64,000 nt of DNA from Candidatus Riflebacteria bacterium HGW-Riflebacteria-1 (GTDB taxonomy: Bacteria; Muiribacteriota; Ozemobacteria; Ozemobacterales; Ozemobacteraceae): NCBI GenBank assembly GCA_002839445.1, contig PGYB01000002.1, positions 310,001 through 374,000 of the forward strand, given 5' to 3'. The position numbers and the translations under genes were made by a program. The notes beneath the pieces were generated by a model, which saw only the letters and a list, made by a program, of their open reading frames with translations, had not been told where the DNA came from and searched no databases. This document shows, piece by piece, positions 56,212-64,000 of this stretch (its first letter is position 1; the number at the start of each line of letters is the position of its first letter).

Positions 56212-57419
56212 ACTTTAGCTCCTTCAGCCATTTCTTTAATGTTGCGTGAGAATATTTCGATGCCGGGCAGAATCTTGCCTTCGAGGAATTCGAGACATGC
56301 ACCACCACCGGTAGAAACGTGCGATACCTTGTCGGCAGCGCCCATCTGCTCGATAGCTGCGACTGAGTCACCGCCACCGACTACGGTAATTGCATTGATT
56401 CTGGTGAGCAGTTCAGCAATCTTGCGGGTGCCATTGTCAAAAGGCTTTGTCTCGAAAACACCCATCGGGCCGTTCCAGAGAACGGTTTTGGCGCCTTTGA
56501 GTTCGGCGGCAAAGGCTTCTATCGTTTTCGGGCCAATGTCGAGACCAAGTTCGTTATCAGGCATCTGGCTGATTTCAAGGGTTTTAGTTGGCACGCCTTC
56601 TTTGATTTCTGCGGCAGTGACCACGTCAGTTGGCAGCAGAATCTTGCGCCCAGAATTTTTGGCCTTTTCAATCAGCGATAGCGCGAGTTCGAGCTTGTCG
56701 TGTTCGCACAGCGACTTGCCAATATTGTAGCCCTGCGCTTTGAGAAAGGTAAAGGCCATGCCGCCGCCAATCAGCAGCGCATCAACTTTGTCGAGCAGGT
56801 TTTCGATGACAAGAATCTTGTCGCTGACCTTGGCGCCGCCCATAATGGCTACCAGCGGGCGATCAGGCGAGGTGGTTACCTTGCCGAGGTAGTTGATTTC
56901 TTTTTCCATCAAAAAGCCGGCATAGGCGGGAAGCGTGTCGGCGATGCCAGCAGTCGAAGCATGCGCGCGGTGCGCGGTGCCGAAGGCGTCGCTGACGAAG
57001 ATATCGCCGAGTGCTGCCAGAGCTTTGGCAAATGCCGGATCATTCTTTTCTTCTTCTTTATGAAAGCGCAGGTTCTCGAGCATGGCAACTTCACCATTCT
57101 TGAGGCCATTGACGACGCTGGCGGCTTTGTCGCCGACACAGTCTTCGGCGAACTGAACGGGTTTGCCCAGCAGTTTACTGAGGTGCGCCACGAGCGGTTT
57201 GAGCGAATATTTGGGTTCAACTCCGCCCTTGGGTCGGCCAAGATGGCTCATGATAACCAGTCTGCCGCCGTTGTCAAGAATGTGATTGAGGGTCGGCAGT
57301 GCCATTCTCATGCGGGTGTCATCGGTGATATTGAATTTGTCGTCGAGCGGCACGTTAAAATCAACGCGCACCAGGACTTTGCGGCCGGAAAGGGCGATGT
57401 CTCTGATTGTTCTGAACAT
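56208..57419 (-). CDS. pgk: Phosphoglycerate kinase
   Basis: A 403-residue enzyme of normal length. Substrate and nucleotide sites are visible: [41 protein letters not shown] and [11 protein letters not shown]. It makes ATP from 1,3-bisphosphoglycerate. GGAGG lies before the ATG at 57419, so the ATG at 57434, whose codons contain that GGAGG, is rejected. It is coupled to tpiA. Confidence 0.98.
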   Translation of the reverse strand: MFRTIRDIALSGRKVLVRVDFNVPLDDKFNITDDTRMRMALPTLNHILDNGGRLVIMSHLGRPKGGVEPKYSLKPLVAHLSKLLGKPVQFAEDCVGDKAASVVNGLKNGEVAMLENLRFHKEEEKNDPAFAKALAALGDIFVSDAFGTAHRAHASTAGIADTLPAYAGFLMEKEINYLGKVTTSPDRPLVAIMGGAKVSDKILVIENLLDKVDALLIGGGMAFTFLKAQGYNIGKSLCEHDKLELALSLIEKAKNSGRKILLPTDVVTAAEIKEGVPTKTLEISQMPDNELGLDIGPKTIEAFAAELKGAKTVLWNGPMGVFETKPFDNGTRKIAELLTRINAITVVGGGDSVAAIEQMGAADKVSHVSTGGGACLEFLEGKILPGIEIFSRNIKEMAEGAKV

Positions 57420-57463
57420 GTTAAGTTCCTCCATTAAAAGGGGATGTGGCTGCTATTATACAG

Positions 57464-57507
57464 CAAAAAAGAAACACAGGAAACCCGCAATGCGGATCTC
57501 CTGTGTT
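57464..57507 (-). terminator. Terminator between gap and pgk
   Basis: On the minus strand ACACAGGA pairs with TCCTGTGT around an inner CCGC/GCGG stem and is followed by TTCTTTTTT. It may reduce read-through from gap to pgk. Confidence 0.8.
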
Positions 57508-57533
57508 GGCTTCAATACTTGGTTCGTCCAGGC

Positions 57534-58547
<1,014 letters not shown>

Positions 58548-58586
58548 TTATTCGAATCGTCGCTGACCCAAAAAGTTCTGCGACAG

Positions 58587-58621
58587 AAAAAACGCTGCCC
58601 CATTTTTACTTTGGGGCAGCG
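58587..58621 (-). terminator. Intrinsic terminator after rpsA
   Basis: On the minus strand CGCTGCCCC pairs with GGGGCAGCG around an AT-rich loop and is followed by six T residues. It lies 40 bases after the stop of the cmk-rpsA frame. Confidence 0.93.
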
Positions 58622-58660
58622 TCTGTTGTCAAGCATGAATTTCAGACGAGGCTGATGCTC

Positions 58661-61372
58661 CTACTTGTCGAGTTTCTGTTTAAAAGACTCGAGCTGTGCT
58701 TTGAGCAGGTCGCCGATAGTGTCTGAAAAGCCGGTTTCTGATTCGGCCTGGTATTTTTTGAGTTCCTTGGTATCGCTGTCCATGCTGGCTTCTTTGATAG
58801 AGAGCTTGAGGCGGCGATTCTTGCGGTCGAGTTCGAGAACCTTGTAAGTCACGGTATCGCCCTGTTTAACTACTTCTGAGGGTGAGTTTACGCGCTGGGC
58901 GGCAAGCTGTGAGATATGTACGAAGCCGGTCATACCTGCGGTTACTTCGATTTCGACACCATTTTCCAGCAGGGCGCTGATTTTGCCCTGATGAACGCTG
59001 TCTTTGCAGAACTTGCGTTCGATGTCGCGCCACGGATCATCCTGCAGGCGGCGCAGTGACAGACCGATTTTCTGCTTGTTTCTGTCGATTTCGTAAACCA
59101 TGACGGTAACCTGATCGCCGACCTTGAGCGCTTCGGTGGGGTTTTCAACGTCACTCTGCCACGAGAATTCAGAAACGTGCAGCAGGCCTTCGAGACCGCT
59201 TTCCAGCTGAACGAATGCGCCATAGTTAACGATGTTCTTAACGACGCCGGTAACCTGATCGCCCACTTTGTAAGTGTTTTCAACGGTTTCCCAGGGGTCG
59301 GTGGTGGTCTGCTTCAGGCCGAGAGAGAGGCGGTGATTGGCTGAATCGATGTTAAGAATCTTAACTGATACTTCCTGGCCCTTCTCAAGAATTTCTTTGG
59401 GGTGGTTGATCTTCTTGACCCAGTCCATGTCAGAGACATGCAACAGGCCTTCGATACCCTGCTGGATTTCGATGAAGGCGCCAAAGTCGGTCATGTTGTT
59501 AACCTTGCCGGTTACCACGTCGCCGATCTTGAACTTGGCAGTGACTTCATCCCACGGATGCGGCAGACATTCTTTGTAGGAAAGAGAAATTCTCTTCTTT
59601 TCCTTGTCGATTTCTTTTACTACGATATCGATTTCGGCGCCAGAAGCGACGACTTCGCTCGGGTGCTTGATGTTGCGAGCCCATGACAGGTCAGAAATGT
59701 GAACCAGGCCTTCGATACCTTCTTCGAGTTCGACGAAGGCGCCGAAATCCATAAGGTTTTTAACGCGGCCATGATATTTTTTGCCAACCTGATAGCGACC
59801 GTCAACGGTTTCCCAGGGGTTGTCTTTCTTCTGTTTGAGGCCGAGGCTGATCTTGCCTTTTTCAGCATCCATCTTCAAAATTCTGGCTTCAATTTCTTCG
59901 CCCGGCTGAACGACTTCGCGTGGGTTGGAAATAACCGACCAGCTGAGATCGTTGCGGTGAATAAGGCCTTCAACGCCGTCGCCGAGATCGACAAACGCGC
60001 CGTATTCAACGATTCTTGAAACAGTGCCCTTGATCATGTCGTCGACATTGAATTTTTCAAAAAGTTCGCCTTTGCGCTTGTCACGAACCTTGTCAAGAAT
60101 GGCGCGTTCAGAGACTACGACGTTTTTGCGGCGGCGGTCAAATTCGGTGACGAGCATCGGAAAGGTTTGGCCAATGCTTTCTTTGGCGTTTTTGCCGTGC
60201 GAGAGCTGGCTCTGCGGCAGAAAAGCCCTGACGCCTTTGATATCTACATTGTAGCCGCCCTTGATGCGTTCGGTTACAGTTGCTTCGATCGGGGTTTTGT
60301 TCTTAAAAGCTTCGTCAATTTCGTCCCATGAGCCAAGTTCTTTGGCGCGGCGGAACGAAAGCATCAGCTGACCATGGCCATCATCAACCTTTTTGACGTA
60401 AACTCTGATCTGGTCGCCGACGTTGTATTTGCCTTCTTCGCCATCAAATTCTTCGATCGGCACGATACCGTCAGATTTGTAGCCCAGATCGACATAAATT
60501 CCGGACTGGTTCTTTTCGATCACAGTTCCGGTGACAATCGCTCCCCTGGAGATTGTTCGGAACTCGCCACTAAGAGCTTCCTCCATGGTCATAAGACTTT
60601 CCATGGTTTCTTCAGCCGGTTCCTGGTGTGTGTTTGAGTTGACTTCGGTCATACGTTCCTCCGTTGGGATCAATTTGTCCCGGGTATTAGTTACGATATT
60701 GATAATCCGGTCGACCACCTGTTCGATGTTCAGACTGGTAGTATCCAGCAGAATTGCGTCTTTTGCCTGCTTAAGCGGCGCTATTTCACGATTTGAATCG
60801 TATTCGTCGCGGCGGGCAATTTCCTGTTGAAGCGTTTTGAGGTCAGCATCAAAGCCTTTGGCCTTGAGTTCCTCGTATCTTCGCCGGGCTCTTTCTTCGA
60901 TTGACGCAGTAAGAAAGATTTTTACACGAGCCTTTGGGAAAACCACCGACCCGATGTCGCGGCCATCGACAACCCAGTTGCCATGCCGGCCGATCTGGCG
61001 CTGCAGGTCAGTCATGCACTGGCGAACACCCTGATCAGCGGCTACTTCCGAGACGTGGCGCGCTACTTCGGGCTTGCGGATGTCGTGGGTTACATCGAGA
61101 TTGTGCAGATAGACATAAGGAAAAGCGCTGCCGCTTTTCTCTTCAAAGCGAAGGCCACTCTCGCTCGCGCAGCGATAAAGCTCGCTGGTATTGGAAAACT
61201 CAACGTTTTCCTGCAGCGCTTTAAGCGTGATTGCGCGATACATGGCGCCGGTGTCGAGGTAACTGTACCCAAGTTTTTCGGCAACCATTCTGGCTACCGT
61301 ACTTTTGCCTGCCCCGGCGGGCCCGTCGATGGCAACAACTTCGCAACGTTCTGTCTGGTGTGGTGAATCCAA
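58661..61372 (-). CDS. cmk-rpsA: Cytidylate kinase / ribosomal protein S1, fused in one frame
   Basis: One open frame holds a full cytidylate kinase (about 10-225; DGPAGAGKST, YLDTGAMYRA, DGRDIGSVVFP, RDEYDSNR) and ribosomal protein S1. S1-type repeats follow by motif count seven times (for example GAFVELEEGIEGLVHISDL); Escherichia coli S1 has six. No stop separates the parts. The start is taken as TTG at 61372, about 13 bases after AAGGAG, because an upstream TTG at 61462 lies in a promoter -35. CMK phosphorylates CMP and dCMP; S1 helps mRNA bind the 30S subunit. Separate S1 could also be made from 60652. Confidence 0.9.
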   Translation of the reverse strand: MDSPHQTERCEVVAIDGPAGAGKSTVARMVAEKLGYSYLDTGAMYRAITLKALQENVEFSNTSELYRCASESGLRFEEKSGSAFPYVYLHNLDVTHDIRKPEVARHVSEVAADQGVRQCMTDLQRQIGRHGNWVVDGRDIGSVVFPKARVKIFLTASIEERARRRYEELKAKGFDADLKTLQQEIARRDEYDSNREIAPLKQAKDAILLDTTSLNIEQVVDRIINIVTNTRDKLIPTEERMTEVNSNTHQEPAEETMESLMTMEEALSGEFRTISRGAIVTGTVIEKNQSGIYVDLGYKSDGIVPIEEFDGEEGKYNVGDQIRVYVKKVDDGHGQLMLSFRRAKELGSWDEIDEAFKNKTPIEATVTERIKGGYNVDIKGVRAFLPQSQLSHGKNAKESIGQTFPMLVTEFDRRRKNVVVSERAILDKVRDKRKGELFEKFNVDDMIKGTVSRIVEYGAFVDLGDGVEGLIHRNDLSWSVISNPREVVQPGEEIEARILKMDAEKGKISLGLKQKKDNPWETVDGRYQVGKKYHGRVKNLMDFGAFVELEEGIEGLVHISDLSWARNIKHPSEVVASGAEIDIVVKEIDKEKKRISLSYKECLPHPWDEVTAKFKIGDVVTGKVNNMTDFGAFIEIQQGIEGLLHVSDMDWVKKINHPKEILEKGQEVSVKILNIDSANHRLSLGLKQTTTDPWETVENTYKVGDQVTGVVKNIVNYGAFVQLESGLEGLLHVSEFSWQSDVENPTEALKVGDQVTVMVYEIDRNKQKIGLSLRRLQDDPWRDIERKFCKDSVHQGKISALLENGVEIEVTAGMTGFVHISQLAAQRVNSPSEVVKQGDTVTYKVLELDRKNRRLKLSIKEASMDSDTKELKKYQAESETGFSDTIGDLLKAQLESFKQKLDK
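60650..60663 (-). promoter_or_regulatory. Internal ribosome binding site and ATG for free S1
   Basis: At the junction of the two domains the minus strand reads ACGGAGGAACGTATGACC: a full GGAGG with five bases to an in-frame ATG at 60652. Starting here would give a 663-residue S1 without the kinase. Confidence 0.75.
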
Positions 61373-61433
61373 GACTTGAAAAAGGCTCCTTATGATCGTT
61401 ATCTGTAGAAACAACAGACAACTATTGGGCGAA

Positions 61434-61462
61434 AGTGTACACCATCTCTCAGGAACTTGCAA
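61434..61462 (-). promoter_or_regulatory. Candidate promoter for cmk-rpsA
   Basis: TTGCAA (61457-61462) and TACACT (61434-61439) on the minus strand are 17 bases apart, placed about 60 bases before the proposed start at 61372 and after the aroA stop. Confidence 0.4.
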
Positions 61463-61480
61463 GAAAAAAAAGGAAAATGC

Positions 61481-62761
61481 TTAGTTCTTTTGTTGAGCGC
61501 ATCTGTGCAGCGTGGCAAAAAAATCGGGAAACGAAATGTTGATGCAATCGGTGTTTTTTATATTCAGCCCCTGACTGCTGTTGAGTGCCATGACCGCAAA
61601 ACTCATGGCCAGGCGGTGGTCATTGCATGAATCGAGGCTGATCACGCGGTTGATAGCTGTTGGGCCATTAATCTCAAAACCGTCATCAAATTGCTGGCAG
61701 TCAACGCCGACCAGTCTCAGCTGACTGATCAGATCGCGGATGCGGTCAGTCTCTTTGTGACGCAGTTCGCGGGCTCCGCTTACCCGCGATTTTCCGGGTG
61801 CGAAGGCCATAGCGACAGCGAGAACCGGCAGTTCATCAATCAAAGAAGGCACTTCGTCGGCCGCGATGCTGGTGGCATTTAATCTGGCGCTTTTTATGTG
61901 AACATCACCGTATGGTTCCCAGGTGCTGGTGCCTGCATGTGTGCTGATGCTGGCACCCATGCGCTGCAGGACTCTGATGAATCCTGTTCTGCTGCTGTTC
62001 AGCAATACATTTTTCAGTGTCAGTTCGCTGCCCTCGACAATACTGGCTGCCACCGCAAAAAATGCGGCGCTGCTTATATCGCCAGGCACAGCAAAATGGT
62101 AGTTGCCGGTCAGTGCTGCCGGCCCTTTAATTGTGACGCCTTCATTATCAACCCGCAGTGGCAGGTTGAGCCGGGTCAGCATTCTCTCGGTATGATCCCG
62201 GCCGGGGCATGGCTCGGCTATTCCGGTTTCCCCGAAGGCCTGCAGCGCGGCCAGTATTACTGCAGACCTGACCTGGGCTGAGCCGGTAACGTTGTGGAAA
62301 TTTATTGCGCGTAATGACCTGCTGCCGGCGATTTCTATCGGCAGTGTGTCGCGGGCGCTGATGTTGGCATTCATCGCGACTAATGGTTCGATGATGCGCT
62401 GCATCGGTCGCCGGCTCAGCGATTCATCGCCAACGAGCCTGTAAAACCCGGGTTGGCCGGCCAGAATGCCGGTGAGAAGCCGGGCGGTTGTTCCTGAGTT
62501 ACCACAGTCGATTTCATAATGACCCTGACGTGCTGAAATACCTCTGTTTTTAAGCAACACAGAGTGTTCGTTCTGGCTGACGCTCACACCAAGCTGTTTG
62601 ACGGCGTGCAAGCTTCTTTGCACGTCTTCGCAGTCAGATAGATTAGTTATCTCGATCTCGCCTTTATTCAAGAGTGAGATCAGCACGAGCCGGTGCGAGA
62701 GCGACTTGTCGCCGGCAAAGGAGAGTTCTCCAATCAGTCTGGTGGTCGGAATTACCTGCAT
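61481..62761 (-). CDS. aroA: 3-phosphoshikimate 1-carboxyvinyltransferase (EPSP synthase)
   Basis: A 426-residue shikimate-pathway enzyme with both internal domains. Motifs: AGDKSLSHR, CGNSGTTARLL, LSRRPM, DEVPSLIDELPVLAVA and RHKETDRI. It joins phosphoenolpyruvate to shikimate 3-phosphate. The ATG lies one base after the stop of the upstream cyuA-like gene, so the two are probably translated in tandem. The next gene is cmk-rpsA, a common neighbour of aroA in bacteria. Confidence 0.97.
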   Translation of the reverse strand: MQVIPTTRLIGELSFAGDKSLSHRLVLISLLNKGEIEITNLSDCEDVQRSLHAVKQLGVSVSQNEHSVLLKNRGISARQGHYEIDCGNSGTTARLLTGILAGQPGFYRLVGDESLSRRPMQRIIEPLVAMNANISARDTLPIEIAGSRSLRAINFHNVTGSAQVRSAVILAALQAFGETGIAEPCPGRDHTERMLTRLNLPLRVDNEGVTIKGPAALTGNYHFAVPGDISSAAFFAVAASIVEGSELTLKNVLLNSSRTGFIRVLQRMGASISTHAGTSTWEPYGDVHIKSARLNATSIAADEVPSLIDELPVLAVAMAFAPGKSRVSGARELRHKETDRIRDLISQLRLVGVDCQQFDDGFEINGPTAINRVISLDSCNDHRLAMSFAVMALNSSQGLNIKNTDCINISFPDFFATLHRCAQQKN

Positions 62762-62762
62762 T

Positions 62763-64000
62763 CTATTGCTTGAGTGGTTTGCCGAGCATGATCGAAAGAA
62801 TCTGATCGTCGGTTTCGATCATGCCGGGCGCAGCTATCAGGCCGATATTAGCCAGACTGGATTCGAGATTTTCGCCAAGAACGCCATTGGTGGTTGGCAG
62901 TTTAAGGCCGTGCATCGCCATCATTGCCGCCTGGAAAGCCGAGTCGACCGCGCATATCAACTTAATTGCGCAGCCAACTTTGGCACCGTCGCAGATTATG
63001 CCGGTGATGCTGCCGACCATGTTGTTGACCGCTGCTGTTGCGATTTCGAGATCGCCGCCGAGCAGATAGGTCGCCCCGGCTGTCAGGCCGGTGCCTGAAC
63101 ACACAACACAGCCACACATCGCTGACAGGGTGCCAGAATGGTGTTTGAGAATGCTGGTTATGCCATGGCTTATCGCCAGCGCTTCGCTGAGCCTGTTTTC
63201 ATCTGCTTTTACATGGTTGGCCAGAACATGCAGGGGTAGAGTGATGGTTAGCCCCTGATTTCCAGAGCCAGCCGAAGTCATAACCGGTAGATCGCAGCCC
63301 GACATGCGCGCATCGACTGCCGCTGAAGTCACCGCTTTCGCTTCGTTGATAACGTCATTGCCCAGCCAGCCCTCTTTGATAAGATCGCGATAGATGTTGC
63401 CGATATTTAAAAAGCCGTCTTTGCCCATGCCGGCTTCGGCAACCTTAAGGTTCATCTCGATGCCGCTGAGCATGTGTTGACGCAGTTCTGGTGACAGGTC
63501 GCGAATATTGTTCCAGATGTTGGTAAACGACTTGCCCGCGAGAGTCTGACGCTCTTTGAGAAGCTTGCCAGAGCCATTGTCGCCGGCTTTGTCAGACTTG
63601 AAAACTGTCTTGCCATTTCTGGCCAGCAATACGCAGTTCTCGTGGCTGCCCTGAATAATGCAGGTGCCAGAATTGCCGCTGTCGTCATCGACACGTGCTT
63701 CAACGAAAAGGCCGTGTTTATCAGGAACCAGCTCGATGTCGACAAGATCACTGTCTACGAATTCGCGGGCTCTCTGCAGCCAATCGTCGCTCATTCCTTC
63801 GAGAAGGGTCATGCCGGGTTCTTCTGCCGGCGAAAAGCAGCCAAGCGCCGCAGCAAGAGGAATGCCCCGCTGACCACCCGTGCCGGGAATGCCCACTTCC
63901 ATGGCATTTTTCAACAGGTTAGTCGACAGCTTGAGATTGATATGGCGTACTTTGCCTTCGGCCTGGCGCCGGGCCTTGCAGGTGGCAAGGGCAATGGTAA
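62763..64000 (-). CDS. cyuA: CyuA-like L-cysteine desulfidase (UPF0597 / serine dehydratase alpha-like), partial
   Basis: The frame stays open to the window edge, so the N-terminus is missing. Residues encoded upstream of 63914 (NLKLSTNLLKNAMEVG) continue the family match, so the TTG at 63914 is not the start. The family pattern is visible: GIPGTGGQRGIPLAAALG, SDARMSGCDLPVMTSAGSGNQG and the cysteine set around MCGCVVCSGTG and GIICDGAKVGC. Members bind a 4Fe-4S cluster and degrade L-cysteine to pyruvate, sulfide and ammonia. Substrate assignment is by similarity. Confidence 0.85.
   Translation of the reverse strand, partial: TIALATCKARRQAEGKVRHINLKLSTNLLKNAMEVGIPGTGGQRGIPLAAALGCFSPAEEPGMTLLEGMSDDWLQRAREFVDSDLVDIELVPDKHGLFVEARVDDDSGNSGTCIIQGSHENCVLLARNGKTVFKSDKAGDNGSGKLLKERQTLAGKSFTNIWNNIRDLSPELRQHMLSGIEMNLKVAEAGMGKDGFLNIGNIYRDLIKEGWLGNDVINEAKAVTSAAVDARMSGCDLPVMTSAGSGNQGLTITLPLHVLANHVKADENRLSEALAISHGITSILKHHSGTLSAMCGCVVCSGTGLTAGATYLLGGDLEIATAAVNNMVGSITGIICDGAKVGCAIKLICAVDSAFQAAMMAMHGLKLPTTNGVLGENLESSLANIGLIAAPGMIETDDQILSIMLGKPLKQ

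Overview
The window is about 64 kb of gene-dense chromosomal DNA with roughly balanced base composition. It appears to come from an uncultured Gram-negative (diderm) heterotroph: an outer-membrane beta-barrel protein, many Sec signal peptides, an MMPL exporter, a periplasmic CxxCH protein and a ClpS/ClpA adaptor system are present. There is no phage, transposase, rRNA or tRNA. No single gene fixes the phylum; a deep-branching lineage such as Riflebacteria would fit, but that is only an impression.

Left part (1-18 kb): mostly single genes or short units. These are several unrecognised secreted proteins, an aldo/keto reductase with ferredoxin-like cysteines, a starch-binding-like domain fused to an esterase, a secreted protein joining two phosphoesterase folds, a macrodomain protein, a FAM151/DUF2181-like secreted protein, a membrane-bound spermidine-synthase-like protein, a free-standing SecD-P1-like protein, a TerB/TPR protein, tRNA 2-selenouridine synthase and a GlsB-type membrane protein. 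Two copies of a structured dispersed repeat (2957-3120 and 16306-16537) and related hexanucleotide tracts lie between genes.

Middle-left (18.5-31.2 kb): eleven genes on the minus strand, many overlapping by 1 or 4 bases. In transcription order they encode UbiA prenyltransferase, Old Yellow Enzyme family reductase, MMPL exporter, atypical ketosynthase, acyl carrier protein, double-hotdog dehydratase, alpha-oxoamine synthase, NAD-dependent epimerase/reductase, radical SAM enzyme, diacylglycerol-kinase-like lipid kinase and ThiL-like kinase. Together they look like an undescribed lipid pathway with a sphingoid-type condensation step: an acyl-ACP is built and trimmed, joined to an amino acid, reduced, phosphorylated and exported. 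The ketosynthase lacks both active-site histidines, and a palindromic repeat has replaced the end of the alpha-oxoamine synthase gene.

Middle (31.5-37.3 kb): two overlapping genes for large membrane proteins with class III nucleotide cyclase domains. Each has lost the catalytic residues the other keeps, so they appear to form an obligate heterodimeric cyclase resembling the C1/C2 arrangement of mammalian adenylyl cyclases. This is the most striking signal in the window.

Right part (37.5-64 kb): ABC-F ATPase, clpS and clpA overlap in one unit. Then come an outer-membrane barrel protein, an SPFH/zinc-ribbon protein, an ankyrin protein, an M48 peptidase, an SLC12-type transporter, a TPR/polysaccharide deacetylase with a CxxCH partner, an NtrB/NtrC-type pair, the glycolytic block gap-pgk-tpiA, an in-frame cmk-rpsA fusion with an internal ribosome binding site, aroA and a partial cyuA-like gene cut by the window edge.
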